A program made the translations under genes and the position numbers. A stretch of 64,000 bases of DNA, from contig CALWDE010000003.1 of assembly GCA_944376605.1 (NCBI GenBank), positions 186,001 through 250,000 of the forward strand, given 5' to 3'. The notes beneath the pieces are model-generated. The model was not told where the DNA came from, did not search any database, and was given only the letters and a program-made list of their open reading frames with translations. This DNA comes from an uncultured Bacilli bacterium (GTDB taxonomy: Bacteria; Bacillota_I; Bacilli_A; RFN20; CAG-826). Positions 41,092 through 51,007 of this stretch are shown one piece after another; positions within the stretch are counted from its first letter, which is position 1; each line of letters starts with the position of its first letter.

Positions 41092-43526
41092 TTTTTCCCC
41101 TCTAAAAGGCGTTCTAAGTGCCAAATATCACGGTTATATTCTTCAATGGTGCGGTCACTGGAGAAATAACCACTGCTGGCGATGTTATGAATAGCAGCTT
41201 CTGCCCACTTTGAGGTGTCGCTATAGAAATCATCCGCTTTTTTGCTTGCTTTCAAATAACTATGGAAGTCTTTCAAAATAAGGAACTGATCGCCATGATT
41301 CATAATCTCATCAAAGATATAGCGGAAACGGTCACCTTTGCCAAAGGCCCAAGGACCATTAAAGAGAGAATCCATGACATTTTTAATATCATGATCGCTG
41401 TTATATAAGTCCCAAGGATTGTAGTTACCAGATGCAAAAAGCTCATTCACTTCAGGCTCTGTAAGACCGAAGATAATTTCGTTTTCTTTTCCTGCTAAAT
41501 CGGCAATTTCGATATTGGCTCCGTCTAAAGTTCCAAGTGTTAAAGCACCATTCATCATGAACTTCATGTTACTTGTTCCCGAAGCTTCTTTTCCAGCTGT
41601 AGAAATTTGCTCAGAAATATCTGTCGCAGGAATGATACGTTCTGCTAAAGAAACGCCATAATTCTCCACAAAGCAAACTTTCATAAAGCGAGAAGCTTTT
41701 TCATCAGAATTAATGACATTTTGCACAGATAAGATCAGTTCAATGATGCGCTTTGCGTACTCATAAGAAGGAGCGGCTTTTGCTCCAAAAATATAAGTAT
41801 GAGGAATCATTTTGAAATTAGGATCATTTTGTATTTTTTGATAAAGATACATGAGACGGAACACGTTCATAATTTGTCTCTTATAAGCGTGTAATCTCTT
41901 AATCTGTGAGTCAAAAATACTGTTTGGATCAAGCTCGATACCATACGTTTTCTTTGCAAAAGCGGCAAATTCTTTCTTATTTTCGAGCTTGATGGCCATG
42001 ACTTCTTTCTTTGTCGTTTCATCGCTGGCGTAATCATTAAATTTAATGAGATCTTCTGGATGCATAATCCAGGAATCGCCAATACGCGAAGAAATTAACT
42101 CAGCAAGTTTGGGGTTGCTATAAAGTAACCAGCGGCGGTGAGTGACCCCGTTTGTCTTATTATTGAACTTTTCTGGGAAAGTTTCATAGAAAGCGCGGAA
42201 GGTAAAGTTTTCTAAGATGTTCGTGTGTAATTTTGCAACACCATTTACCGAGAAACCCGCATAAATTGCCATGTTTGTCATGTGGATTTGCCCATCTTTA
42301 ATGATGCGCATTTGGTACTTCTTCCCTTCGTCAATACCTTGTTCATTCATAAAGGCATTAAAGCGGCGATCAATTTCTTCAATGATCATATAAATACGAG
42401 GAAGGAGCATTTGTACATAGTGAACCGGCCATCTCTCAAGCGCTTCTGGCATGACAGTATGATTGGTATAAGCGATGCTCTTTTGTACGCATTTCCAAGC
42501 ATCATCCCATCCCCAGCCATATTCATCCATTAAAAGACGCATCATTTCAGGAATCGCTAAAATGGGGTGCGTGTCATTTAACTGGAACACATAATGTTCA
42601 TGGAAGTGTTCTAATGAGCCATATCGCCGCATTTCTCCGCGCATAGTAGACTGAAGTCCTGCAGAAACTAAGAAATATTGCTGGCGAAGGCGGAGTAAAC
42701 GTCCGTGCTCAGTAGAATCATCAGGATATAAACCGAAGGTTAACTCTTTTAAGGTCGATAAATATTCATTAAAAGAGCAATCAGTGGGGAGATTTTCTGT
42801 GCTAGGCTCAGCCGACCATAAACGTAAGGTGTTAGCAACCTTGTTATGATAACCAACCACTGATACATCATAAGGAACAGCGCGAATGGCTCTCGCATTC
42901 ACTAAGCGAATAGCATAATTTCCGTCTGGTTTTAGATAGGTTTCCGCGTTGCCGTAGAACTTTACCTCTACAGCGTGCTTTGGCTTTCTCACCTCAAAAA
43001 CAAAACCATCGGAAAGCCATTGGTCTGGTAATTCTACCTGCTTTCCATCAACAAACTTTTGTCTAAAAAAGCCGTAATCATAACGGATAGTGTTGCCATG
43101 TAAAGGATAGCCAAGAGATGCTGCGCTATCTAAGAAGCAGGCAGCAAGTCTTCCAAGACCACCATTTCCAAGTCCAGCATCGGGTTCTTGATCTTCGAGT
43201 TCATTAATATCAACGCCTAAATCTGCTAATCCGTCCTTGGCAATCTTATAAACGCCAAGGTTTTGCATATTATTTAAAAGCAAACGGCCAATTAAGAACT
43301 CCATGGAGAAATAAATGCACTGTTTTTTGGCATTTTTTAAAATATCTTCACGGCAAATTCTCCAGTCTTTTCCGGCATAATCTCTCACCATTTCTCCTAA
43401 AACGACATAACGTTCTGTAATGTGAGAATCTTTGACCGAACGGCCGTATCTTTCTTCTAAGCGACGTGCGAATTCTTCTTTAAAAGCAGTTTTATTCGCA
43501 AACATATCGTTGCTAATTTGTTTCAT
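41088..43526 (-). CDS. glgP: Glycogen/alpha-glucan phosphorylase
   Basis: An 812-residue GT35 phosphorylase that releases glucose-1-phosphate from glycogen. It has the conserved N-terminal LGNGGLGRLAACFLDS, the central FNDTHP-type segment FQLNDTHPILAIPE, and the pyridoxal-phosphate lysine region EASGTSNMKFMMNG. Length and motifs are normal. It follows glgB by three bases and overlaps the dUTPase start. With glgB it supports storage and mobilisation of glycogen; glgC and glgA are not in the window. Confidence 0.96.
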   Translation of the reverse strand: MKQISNDMFANKTAFKEEFARRLEERYGRSVKDSHITERYVVLGEMVRDYAGKDWRICREDILKNAKKQCIYFSMEFLIGRLLLNNMQNLGVYKIAKDGLADLGVDINELEDQEPDAGLGNGGLGRLAACFLDSAASLGYPLHGNTIRYDYGFFRQKFVDGKQVELPDQWLSDGFVFEVRKPKHAVEVKFYGNAETYLKPDGNYAIRLVNARAIRAVPYDVSVVGYHNKVANTLRLWSAEPSTENLPTDCSFNEYLSTLKELTFGLYPDDSTEHGRLLRLRQQYFLVSAGLQSTMRGEMRRYGSLEHFHEHYVFQLNDTHPILAIPEMMRLLMDEYGWGWDDAWKCVQKSIAYTNHTVMPEALERWPVHYVQMLLPRIYMIIEEIDRRFNAFMNEQGIDEGKKYQMRIIKDGQIHMTNMAIYAGFSVNGVAKLHTNILENFTFRAFYETFPEKFNNKTNGVTHRRWLLYSNPKLAELISSRIGDSWIMHPEDLIKFNDYASDETTKKEVMAIKLENKKEFAAFAKKTYGIELDPNSIFDSQIKRLHAYKRQIMNVFRLMYLYQKIQNDPNFKMIPHTYIFGAKAAPSYEYAKRIIELILSVQNVINSDEKASRFMKVCFVENYGVSLAERIIPATDISEQISTAGKEASGTSNMKFMMNGALTLGTLDGANIEIADLAGKENEIIFGLTEPEVNELFASGNYNPWDLYNSDHDIKNVMDSLFNGPWAFGKGDRFRYIFDEIMNHGDQFLILKDFHSYLKASKKADDFYSDTSKWAEAAIHNIASSGYFSSDRTIEEYNRDIWHLERLLEGKK

Positions 43527-43529
43527 AAA

Positions 43530-45590
43530 TTATTTTCCTTTTTTCGTTTTTGCTTTACTAACTTTTGTGTGCGCAGGAGATTTTGCTCCTTTTGCCTCTC
43601 CTTTTTTACTCTTTTTTTCGCTTAAAGGAAGCACCCGAATCGGTTTTTTTCTTCCTTTAAAGATAGGATCAGGATCTTTTGGAGTAACTTCTAAGACAGA
43701 AACTGTGCTATTCGGAGAACGTTTTTCTTTCTCAATATGGCGCTTAAAAATCATCGAGGCATAGGCGCCAAGTTTGATAGAAATATGGTAAGGGCGTCCT
43801 TCTGGTGCACCAGGATAAGAAGTGCAAGGGAGGCCGTTATAGTTGTTCCAACCTCCATAAACATCCTTATCGCTATTAAAGAGTTCTTCATAGACCCCTT
43901 CATGCATACAACCAACCTCATATCCTTCGTAATAATTTGGAGTCATATTAAAGACGAAGAGCAAGTCAGAATCGCCATATTCTCTTTCAAAAGCAAATAC
44001 AGACTGATCACAGTTATCCACCATCGTCCACTGGAAACGAGCAGGGTTATACTCTTCCATATGCATTGCGTCTTCTGCCTGATAAATAAGATTTAAATCA
44101 CGAATGAGGCGCCGTACCGAGTCATGTTTGGGGAAACTTAATAAATTCCAAGGAAGAGAACGAAGCTCATTCCATTCATCAAAGGAAGCAAGTTCATTCC
44201 CCATAAAAGAAAGCTTTTTCCCGGGATGGGCATACTGATAAGTGTATAAATTCCTTAAAAGGGCAAACTTTGTATCATAATCGCCATAAAGTTTGTTGAT
44301 GATGGTTCCTTTTCCGTGCACTACCTCGTCATGGCTTAAAGGAAGAAGGAAATTTTCACTAAAGAAATAGGCCATCGAGAAAGTCAGTTTGTTATGTTCC
44401 CATTTTTTATAGATAGGGTCTTTGGAATAATACTTTAACGTATCATTCATCCAGCCTAAATCCCACTTATAGTCAAAGCCAAGTCCCCCATACTCTAAAG
44501 GCTTTGTTACGCCAGTAAAATCAGTAGAGTCTTCTGCAATCATCATCACATCGGGATGCTCATAATGAATTTTGCCGTTTAAGCGGCGGATAAATTCGGT
44601 GGCTCCTGTATTTTCACCTTTTGCCTTATTCCCGTCCCAATAAACAATATTACTTACCGCATCTACGCGAATTCCGTCGAAGTGATAATAAGAGAGGAAA
44701 TAATTCATGGCCGACATTAAGAAGGAACGTACCGGATCTTTTCCTAAATCAAATTGGCAGGAGCCCCAAGGACTATACATATGCACGGGATCACTATATT
44801 CATATAAAGGAGTACCATCAAAATCACGTAAGGCATAATAGTCGGTTGCAAAATGCACCGGAGCGAAGTCTAAAATCGCCCCAATGCCCGCTTGATGGAG
44901 ACGGTTTACAAAACTCATTAATTGTTTCGGATTGCCATAACGTCCATCTACCGAATAAAAACCAGTCGCTTGGTATCCCCAAGAGCCCGCAAAAGGATGC
45001 TGGACAATTGGCATAATCTCAACATGGGTGTAACCCATCTCTTGTAAATAAGGGATTAAATCGTCCGCAACTTCTTCATAAGAAGGTTTTCTGCCATCTC
45101 TTTCTCCTCGCCAAGAGCCAAGATGCATTTCGTAGATAGAAAGCGGCTTATCAAAGTTTCTATCGCGCTCACGCATCCATTTTCCATCGTCCCACGGAAA
45201 GCCTTCAATATCATAAAGTTTGCTGCATGAAGCAGGAGCAACCTCACTAAAGAAAGCGAAGGGATCTGCCTTATCCACCCATTCCCCACGGGCATTTTTG
45301 AAGTGGAACTTATAAGTTTGATAGTTATATAAATTAGGAACAAAAGTTTCATAAACCCCAGAATCATCAATTTTATTCATAGGATTTCTTTCTGGGTTCC
45401 AATCGTTCCATTCGCCAATCACAGACACTTGCTGCGCTAAGGGAGCGTACAAACGAAACCAAACACCAGAAACATTATGTGTTTCACCTTTTTCGTCTGG
45501 TAATGGGCAATAACCAAAATGAGCGCCAAAGTATTTATATGCGTCAATCGATTGCCCCATTAGATAATCGTAGAGGATGCCGTAAGCCAT
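43530..45590 (-). CDS. glgB: 1,4-alpha-glucan branching enzyme
   Basis: A 686-residue GH13 branching enzyme that introduces alpha-1,6 branches into glycogen. A CBM48 domain lies at about residues 30-130. The catalytic barrel has GIRVDAVSNIVYW with the nucleophile, MMIAEDSTDFTG with the acid/base residue, and LPLSHDEVVHGKG. The C-terminus ends in an unusual lysine-rich tail of about 30 residues. AAGGAG precedes the ATG. It heads the operon glgB-glgP-dUTPase-membrane protein and is divergent from ackA. Confidence 0.95.
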   Translation of the reverse strand: MAYGILYDYLMGQSIDAYKYFGAHFGYCPLPDEKGETHNVSGVWFRLYAPLAQQVSVIGEWNDWNPERNPMNKIDDSGVYETFVPNLYNYQTYKFHFKNARGEWVDKADPFAFFSEVAPASCSKLYDIEGFPWDDGKWMRERDRNFDKPLSIYEMHLGSWRGERDGRKPSYEEVADDLIPYLQEMGYTHVEIMPIVQHPFAGSWGYQATGFYSVDGRYGNPKQLMSFVNRLHQAGIGAILDFAPVHFATDYYALRDFDGTPLYEYSDPVHMYSPWGSCQFDLGKDPVRSFLMSAMNYFLSYYHFDGIRVDAVSNIVYWDGNKAKGENTGATEFIRRLNGKIHYEHPDVMMIAEDSTDFTGVTKPLEYGGLGFDYKWDLGWMNDTLKYYSKDPIYKKWEHNKLTFSMAYFFSENFLLPLSHDEVVHGKGTIINKLYGDYDTKFALLRNLYTYQYAHPGKKLSFMGNELASFDEWNELRSLPWNLLSFPKHDSVRRLIRDLNLIYQAEDAMHMEEYNPARFQWTMVDNCDQSVFAFEREYGDSDLLFVFNMTPNYYEGYEVGCMHEGVYEELFNSDKDVYGGWNNYNGLPCTSYPGAPEGRPYHISIKLGAYASMIFKRHIEKEKRSPNSTVSVLEVTPKDPDPIFKGRKKPIRVLPLSEKKSKKGEAKGAKSPAHTKVSKAKTKKGK

Positions 45591-45708
45591 ATTTTTACTC
45601 CTTTTTCCTTTTTCCTATGCAAAGTCTACCAGCAAACAAGCACTTCGCGCATGGAAAAAGAATAAAAGGGCGGTTAGAATGCCTTCTAGTGAGAAAAAAG
45701 GAGTCAAA

Positions 45709-46914
45709 ATGATTAAGGTTATAGCAGTCAATGCCGGTTCATCCTCTATTAAATACAAGTTATACGAAATGCCAGAAGAAAAAGTCATTGCCTCTGGTAT
45801 GGTAGAAAGAATTGGTCACGAAGATGCCATCTTTAAATTTAAAGGAGGAAAGGAAGATAAAAAAGATATCCTCCCTATTTTAGATCACGCAAAAGGAGTG
45901 GAACTGATTCTCAAAGCGTTAGAAAGCTCGGGAGTGGTTGCCTCTTTAAAAGAAATTGCTGTTGTCGGGCACCGCGTGGTACAAGGCGGAAAATATTTTG
46001 CAAAAAGTGCCTATTTTACGGAAGAAAATGAAGAGAAAATTCGCGAATTAATCCCTTTAGATCCTCTGCACGCGCCTGCCCATTTACTTGGTTTCCACGC
46101 TTTTAAAGAAGCTCTTCCTGAAGCCAAGGCCATTGCCGTATTCGATACCGCCTTCCACCGCACCATGGAAGAGGAAGATAGCATCTTCCCTATTCCAGAA
46201 GAATGGACAGAAAAATATGATTGCCGCCGCTATGGCGCGCATGGCACTTCCCATCAATATTTAGCGGAAAAGGCGATTCACGACTATTTCCATGATAAAA
46301 AGGACACAAGAATTATTACTTGTCATATTGGTTCTGGTGCATCTTTAGCGGCAATACGCGATGGAAAATGCGTGGCAACATCGATGGGCCTTACTCCTTT
46401 AGGAGGAGTTATGATGGGCACTCGCTCCGGTGATATTGACCCAAGTGTATTAGACTACATCAGTACTTGCACAGGAAAAGACGTTCACGAAATCTATGAA
46501 ATTTTAAATAGAGAATCTGGTCTTCTTGGTGTTTCTGGCGGACTTTCCAATGATACAAGAGACATTGAAGAGGCTATGAAAAATGGCAATCCAAAGGCGC
46601 TTCGCGCGGCGAACTTATTTGCACGAAGAATCGCCGATTATATCGGACAATATTTTGTTCGTCTTGGCGGAGTAGATATGATTATCTTCAGCGCTGGGAT
46701 CGGGGAAAATAGCGAAACCTTCCGTGAACTTATCTTAAAAAGATGTCAGGAAGCACTACACCTAGAAATTGACTGGGAAAAGAATATTAGCTATAACCGC
46801 AAAGAGGGTCTTATCAGTAAACCGTCTTCGCAAATCCAAGTAGCCATTATTCCTACCGATGAAGAGGTTATGATTGCCCGTGACTGCTACAAAGCTTGGG
46901 AGGGTACCCTTTAA
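45709..46914 (+). CDS. ackA: Acetate kinase
   Basis: A 401-residue cytoplasmic kinase that makes ATP from acetyl-phosphate, giving acetate. Motifs seen are VNAGSSSIKYKLY at the N-terminus, VGHRVVQGG, FDTAFHRTM, GAHGTSHQY, THIGSGASL-like CHIGSGASLAAI and FSAGIGENS. I chose the start at MIKVIAVNAG because AAAGGAG lies six bases upstream. No pta gene is in the window. The nrnA gene begins at its stop codon (TAATG). Confidence 0.96.
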   Translation: MIKVIAVNAGSSSIKYKLYEMPEEKVIASGMVERIGHEDAIFKFKGGKEDKKDILPILDHAKGVELILKALESSGVVASLKEIAVVGHRVVQGGKYFAKSAYFTEENEEKIRELIPLDPLHAPAHLLGFHAFKEALPEAKAIAVFDTAFHRTMEEEDSIFPIPEEWTEKYDCRRYGAHGTSHQYLAEKAIHDYFHDKKDTRIITCHIGSGASLAAIRDGKCVATSMGLTPLGGVMMGTRSGDIDPSVLDYISTCTGKDVHEIYEILNRESGLLGVSGGLSNDTRDIEEAMKNGNPKALRAANLFARRIADYIGQYFVRLGGVDMIIFSAGIGENSETFRELILKRCQEALHLEIDWEKNISYNRKEGLISKPSSQIQVAIIPTDEEVMIARDCYKAWEGTL

Positions 46915-47909
46915 TGGCCAAGACAGCTCTCGACCTATATATCAAGAAAAACGCTGCTATCTTTAAAGCACTTCGCAAAGAGATTTTAGCTTTTGACCGC
47001 ATTTGTGTTTTCCGCCATATTAAACCGGATTATGACGCGTTAGGTTGCCAGTTTGGCATGGTAGAGTTTTTAAAAGCGAACTTCCCCGAAAAAGAAATTC
47101 ATCAAGTTGGAGATACGCATCCTGTCTTTGTCCCGCGCTTATTTGAAGCACCGGAAAAGTTACCAAACTCCTGGTTTGATGAAGATTTTTTAGCGATTGT
47201 GTTAGACGTTGGTGATCAAGCACGTATTGCCGATCCCCGTTTCTTAAAAGCCAAAAAGGTTATCAAATTAGACCACCATCCTTTTAATCTTCCTGATGTT
47301 AGTCATCTCTCTTTTGTTGATGAAGAGACTGCTTCTTGCGGGGAGATTGTTACCGCCTTTTTAAAGAGTTTTGGTAAAAAAGTGAAGTGGACGAAGGAAG
47401 CTGCAAAAGCTTTATATATCGCGATTGTTGGCGATAGTGGACGCTTTATGTATTCATCCACTTCCCCTTTAACATTTAGCGCGGCAGCCTACCTTATCGA
47501 TCAAGGAATTGATATTCGTAGCATTTATTTGTCAATGTATGAGAAAACCATTGATGACTTGGCTTTTCAAAAGTATGTCCTCAATCACTATGTCGTAACC
47601 GAAAAAGGAGTTGCCTATTATTTGCTTTCTGATGATGGGCTAAAAGAACTCGGTTTAACTTCCGAAAGAGGCAAAGAACACGTCAATATGTTCTCGAATA
47701 TTGAAGGGATTGAAGCTTGGTGCAGTATCACGCAAGATAATGATCCAAAAGAACCTTGTTGGCGTATCTCTATCCGCAGCAAAAAGAAAGACATTTCCAA
47801 GGTTGCTCAAAAGTGGGGCGGTGGAGGTCATCCCCAAGCCTCCGGAGCAAAGATCAAAGATTTAACGGAACTAGATGCCTTTATTGCTGATTTAAATGCT
47901 TTGTTCTAA
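46914..47909 (+). CDS. nrnA: DHH/DHHA1 phosphoesterase, NrnA-like oligoribonuclease
   Basis: A 331-residue DHH-family phosphoesterase that degrades nanoRNA or pAp. The DHH domain shows HIKPDYDALGCQ and a LDHHPF metal-binding motif; the C-terminal DHHA1 domain ends with GGGHPQASGAKIKD. The start ATG overlaps the ackA stop in TAATG and is preceded by GGGAGGG. A terminator follows the stop codon. Assignment to NrnA rather than another DHH member rests on length and motif spacing. Confidence 0.88.
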   Translation: MAKTALDLYIKKNAAIFKALRKEILAFDRICVFRHIKPDYDALGCQFGMVEFLKANFPEKEIHQVGDTHPVFVPRLFEAPEKLPNSWFDEDFLAIVLDVGDQARIADPRFLKAKKVIKLDHHPFNLPDVSHLSFVDEETASCGEIVTAFLKSFGKKVKWTKEAAKALYIAIVGDSGRFMYSSTSPLTFSAAAYLIDQGIDIRSIYLSMYEKTIDDLAFQKYVLNHYVVTEKGVAYYLLSDDGLKELGLTSERGKEHVNMFSNIEGIEAWCSITQDNDPKEPCWRISIRSKKKDISKVAQKWGGGGHPQASGAKIKDLTELDAFIADLNALF

Positions 47910-47916
47910 AAAAATT

Positions 47917-47945
47917 GACGGAGTTTCTCACTCCGTCTTTTTTGT
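47917..47945 (+). terminator. Terminator after nrnA
   Basis: Hairpin with eight-base arms GACGGAGT and ACTCCGTC around TTCTC, followed by TTTTTTG. Confidence 0.9.
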
Positions 47946-47977
47946 TTCCTTAACTCCTCGAACTCTCTTTTCTTCGT

Positions 47978-47983
47978 TATAAT
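47978..47983 (+). promoter_or_regulatory. -10 element giving leaderless dnaE mRNA
   Basis: The plus strand reads TATAAT, then TTAGCG, then ATG at 47990. No Shine-Dalgarno sequence can fit. Confidence 0.6.
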
Positions 47984-47989
47984 TTAGCG

Positions 47990-50900
47990 ATGAGTTTTAT
48001 CGCTTTAAATACGTATAGCGGCTTTACTTACTTACAGAGTGCCTTTACCCCAGAAACCCTTATCGACTACACAAAGAAGATGGGCTACTCTGCTTGTGCT
48101 TTATGTGATTTAAACACTCTTGCAGGATATGCGCCTTTTACACATAGCTGCTTGAAGAAAGGGATAAAACCTATTTACGGCACGCATTTTTCCCTTTTTC
48201 CTGAGTTATGCCTATTTGTTTTAAATGAAAAAGGCTATCAAAACTTACTTCTTTTAGAAGAAAAAAGAGTTAATCTCACTTTAAAAGAAGAAGATTTTTA
48301 TCGGCATAGTGAAGGTTTATACGCTGTCATTTCTTTAAAAGAAAAAATTAGTTATCCTTCTTCTTTTTGGGAGAAGTTAGCGAAAGCTTATTCGCATCTT
48401 TCTTTAGGATTACCAAAAAGCAAAGATGAAAATTTTCTGCGTTATTGGCGGGATTTTGCAAAAAGCCATTCCCTAGACATTATGGCTTTTCCTGCGATTC
48501 GCTACCCCAAAAAAGAGGATGCGGTAAGTCTTCTTATTTTAAATGCTATTCGTAGCAGAGAAACTCTTACTGTTCAAAAGGCGGAAGGAGAAGAATTTTT
48601 CCCTAGTTTAGAAGAGCTAAAAAAATATTACTTAGAGGAAGAAATTGAAAAAACAAATGAGGTTTTGCAAAGTTCTTCTTTCTCCTACATCCAAAAAAGA
48701 GGAAGTTTACTCCGCTTCCCTGAAGCAAAAGAGATGGGAGCGGATGCTTACTTAAGCGCTTTAGCGCATCAAAAATTAAAAGAAAAAGGGAAAGATAATC
48801 CTGCCTATCTAGCGCGCTTAGAAGAAGAGCTTTCCATTATTGCCAAAATGGGATATTCCGATTATTTCCTTATTGTTGCCGATTATGTATCTTTTGCCAA
48901 AAAGAGAGGAATTTTGGTAGGACCAGGAAGAGGTTCTGGAGCAGGGTCTCTTGTTTCTTATGCGCTTGGAATTGTTCAGCCCGATCCTTTAGAGCACGGC
49001 CTTCTTTTTGAACGCTTTTTAAATCCAGAAAGACAAAGTATGCCCGATATTGACGTGGACTTTGAAGATACTAGAAGAGAAGAAGTTGTCGCCTATCTTT
49101 CAGAAAAGTATCAAAAAGAGAGATGCGCGCATGTTCTTACCACGCAAACAATTGGAGCAAAAGAAGCTTTGCGTGATATTGGCAGAGTCTATTCGATCCC
49201 TGTTCATGACATTAATTTATTATGTGGAAGCATCTTAAATGAAAAAATCTCTTTGCGCGAAGATTACAAAACAAATCCCATCTTCCGTGATTATGTAAAA
49301 AGCGACACTTATTATCTCAATATTGTCTCTTTAGCAGCCAAAATAGAAGGACTTCCCCGACAAGCTGGTTTACATGCTGCTGGGATTCTTCTCAATGAAA
49401 CCCCTTTAGCAAAAGTACTTCCTATTGAACTCTCTCCTTCTGAAGGACAAATTGCGCAGCTAGAAAAAGATTATTTAGAAGAACAAGGATTTTTAAAAAT
49501 GGACCTTCTGGGACTACGAAATTTGTCCCTTATTCGTTCTATTTTAGAAAGCATAGAAGAGGAAGAAGGCGTCCATTTAACTTATGAAGAGTTACCAATC
49601 CGCGATAAAGAAGCTTTGTCTTTGATTGAAAAAGGCGAGACGATGGGACTATTTCAGCTCGAAAGTCCAGGTATGAAAAACGCGATTCGCCTTGTAAGGC
49701 CAGAACGCTTTGAAGATGTTGCTGCGATTGAAGCCCTTTTCCGTCCTGGACCAATGGAACAAATCTCCACCTATGCAAAGCGGAAGGCAGGAGAAGAGAA
49801 AACTACTTATTTATTCCCGGAATTAGAACCGATTTTAAAAGAAACATACGGCATTATCGTCTATCAAGAACAGATTATGGAAATATGCCGAAGTTTGGCA
49901 GGGATGGAGTATGGAGAAGCGGATTTATTCCGCCGGGCAATTTCTAAAAAAGACCACGAAAAATTACTTTCCTTGAAGCCCCGGTTTGTAGAAGCGGTCA
50001 TCAAAAAAGGAAAGAAAGAGAAAGAAGCTGAAGCTTTGTATGCCTTAATTGAGCGCTTCGCAAACTACGGTTTTAATAAATCACACGCGGTATCTTATGC
50101 CTATTTAACTTGCCAAATGGCTTATTTAAAAGCGCACTTCCCTAAAGAATTTTATTCTTGCATCTTAGCTACGATGAATAGCGAAGAAAAGAAGTTCCGT
50201 AATACCTTATCCGAACTAAAAAGAAGGGGAGTAAAGCTTCTGTTACCTTCGCTTAACGCTTCTGCTTTCTCTTTTCACGCAGAAAAAGATGGTATCCGTT
50301 CTCCTTTGTCCTTTATCAAAGGAATTCCTTCCTCTTTGACGCTCTCTCTTACCGAAGAAAGACTTGAAAAGGGTGAATATCTCGACTTTTTTGATTTTGC
50401 AAAAAGAGCAAAAGGTTATGGTTTAACTCTTCCCTATCTTATCCGTCTTATCGACGGAGGCGCTTGCGACTGTTTCCACAAAAATAGGGCAACTTTACGC
50501 GCTACTGCCGCTAGTGCTCTCCATTATGCCGAAATGTTTGTGGGGCAAGATGGCCAAACAGTCTTTTTAAACCTTGCCATTGAAAAGCCTTCTTATCAGG
50601 AAAGAGAAGAGGACTATTTAGTAAAGCTTGAGGCGGAGAAAGAAGCGCTTGGCATTATGCTATCTGGCTCTCCTTTATCTGCCTTCCGTGCAACCATTCA
50701 AAAGCGCGGCGCAATAGCTCTTTCTGATTTAGATGATTCCCCCTCCCCTGCTTGGACATACGGCATGATTAAAAGCGTAGAAGCTAGAACGACAAAAAAC
50801 GGCAGACAAATGGCTTTTGTAGAACTGATGGATGAAACATCAGAAGTGCGTTTTACTCTTTGGGGAGAAACTTATTCTCGTTATTACTCTTATCTAAAAG

Positions 50901-51007
50901 TAGATCGACCTATTTTAGCCTTAACTAGACGCAACTTTTATCAAAAAAAGCAAAACTATATCGTGGAACAAATCATTCCTTTATCGGAAGAAGGGAGCAA
51001 AAGATGA
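47990..51007 (+). CDS. dnaE: DNA polymerase III alpha subunit (DnaE type)
   Basis: A 1005-residue C-family replicative polymerase. The catalytic aspartates lie in MPDIDVDFED, with GPGRGSGAGSLVSYALGI, FGFNKSHAVSYA-type NYGFNKSHAVSYAYL, helix-hairpin-helix and a C-terminal OB-fold. The N-terminal PHP domain is degenerate: where active domains read HxHSxYS and TDH, this protein reads ALNTYSGF and CDLNTLAG, so no metal site remains. Its message is probably leaderless. The gene overlaps polA by four bases. Confidence 0.94.
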   Translation: MSFIALNTYSGFTYLQSAFTPETLIDYTKKMGYSACALCDLNTLAGYAPFTHSCLKKGIKPIYGTHFSLFPELCLFVLNEKGYQNLLLLEEKRVNLTLKEEDFYRHSEGLYAVISLKEKISYPSSFWEKLAKAYSHLSLGLPKSKDENFLRYWRDFAKSHSLDIMAFPAIRYPKKEDAVSLLILNAIRSRETLTVQKAEGEEFFPSLEELKKYYLEEEIEKTNEVLQSSSFSYIQKRGSLLRFPEAKEMGADAYLSALAHQKLKEKGKDNPAYLARLEEELSIIAKMGYSDYFLIVADYVSFAKKRGILVGPGRGSGAGSLVSYALGIVQPDPLEHGLLFERFLNPERQSMPDIDVDFEDTRREEVVAYLSEKYQKERCAHVLTTQTIGAKEALRDIGRVYSIPVHDINLLCGSILNEKISLREDYKTNPIFRDYVKSDTYYLNIVSLAAKIEGLPRQAGLHAAGILLNETPLAKVLPIELSPSEGQIAQLEKDYLEEQGFLKMDLLGLRNLSLIRSILESIEEEEGVHLTYEELPIRDKEALSLIEKGETMGLFQLESPGMKNAIRLVRPERFEDVAAIEALFRPGPMEQISTYAKRKAGEEKTTYLFPELEPILKETYGIIVYQEQIMEICRSLAGMEYGEADLFRRAISKKDHEKLLSLKPRFVEAVIKKGKKEKEAEALYALIERFANYGFNKSHAVSYAYLTCQMAYLKAHFPKEFYSCILATMNSEEKKFRNTLSELKRRGVKLLLPSLNASAFSFHAEKDGIRSPLSFIKGIPSSLTLSLTEERLEKGEYLDFFDFAKRAKGYGLTLPYLIRLIDGGACDCFHKNRATLRATAASALHYAEMFVGQDGQTVFLNLAIEKPSYQEREEDYLVKLEAEKEALGIMLSGSPLSAFRATIQKRGAIALSDLDDSPSPAWTYGMIKSVEARTTKNGRQMAFVELMDETSEVRFTLWGETYSRYYSYLKVDRPILALTRRNFYQKKQNYIVEQIIPLSEEGSKR

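Noticed and set aside
44621-45016. 131-codon plus-strand frame opposite glgB
   Set aside because: It is antisense to conserved catalytic regions of the branching enzyme and has no start signal.
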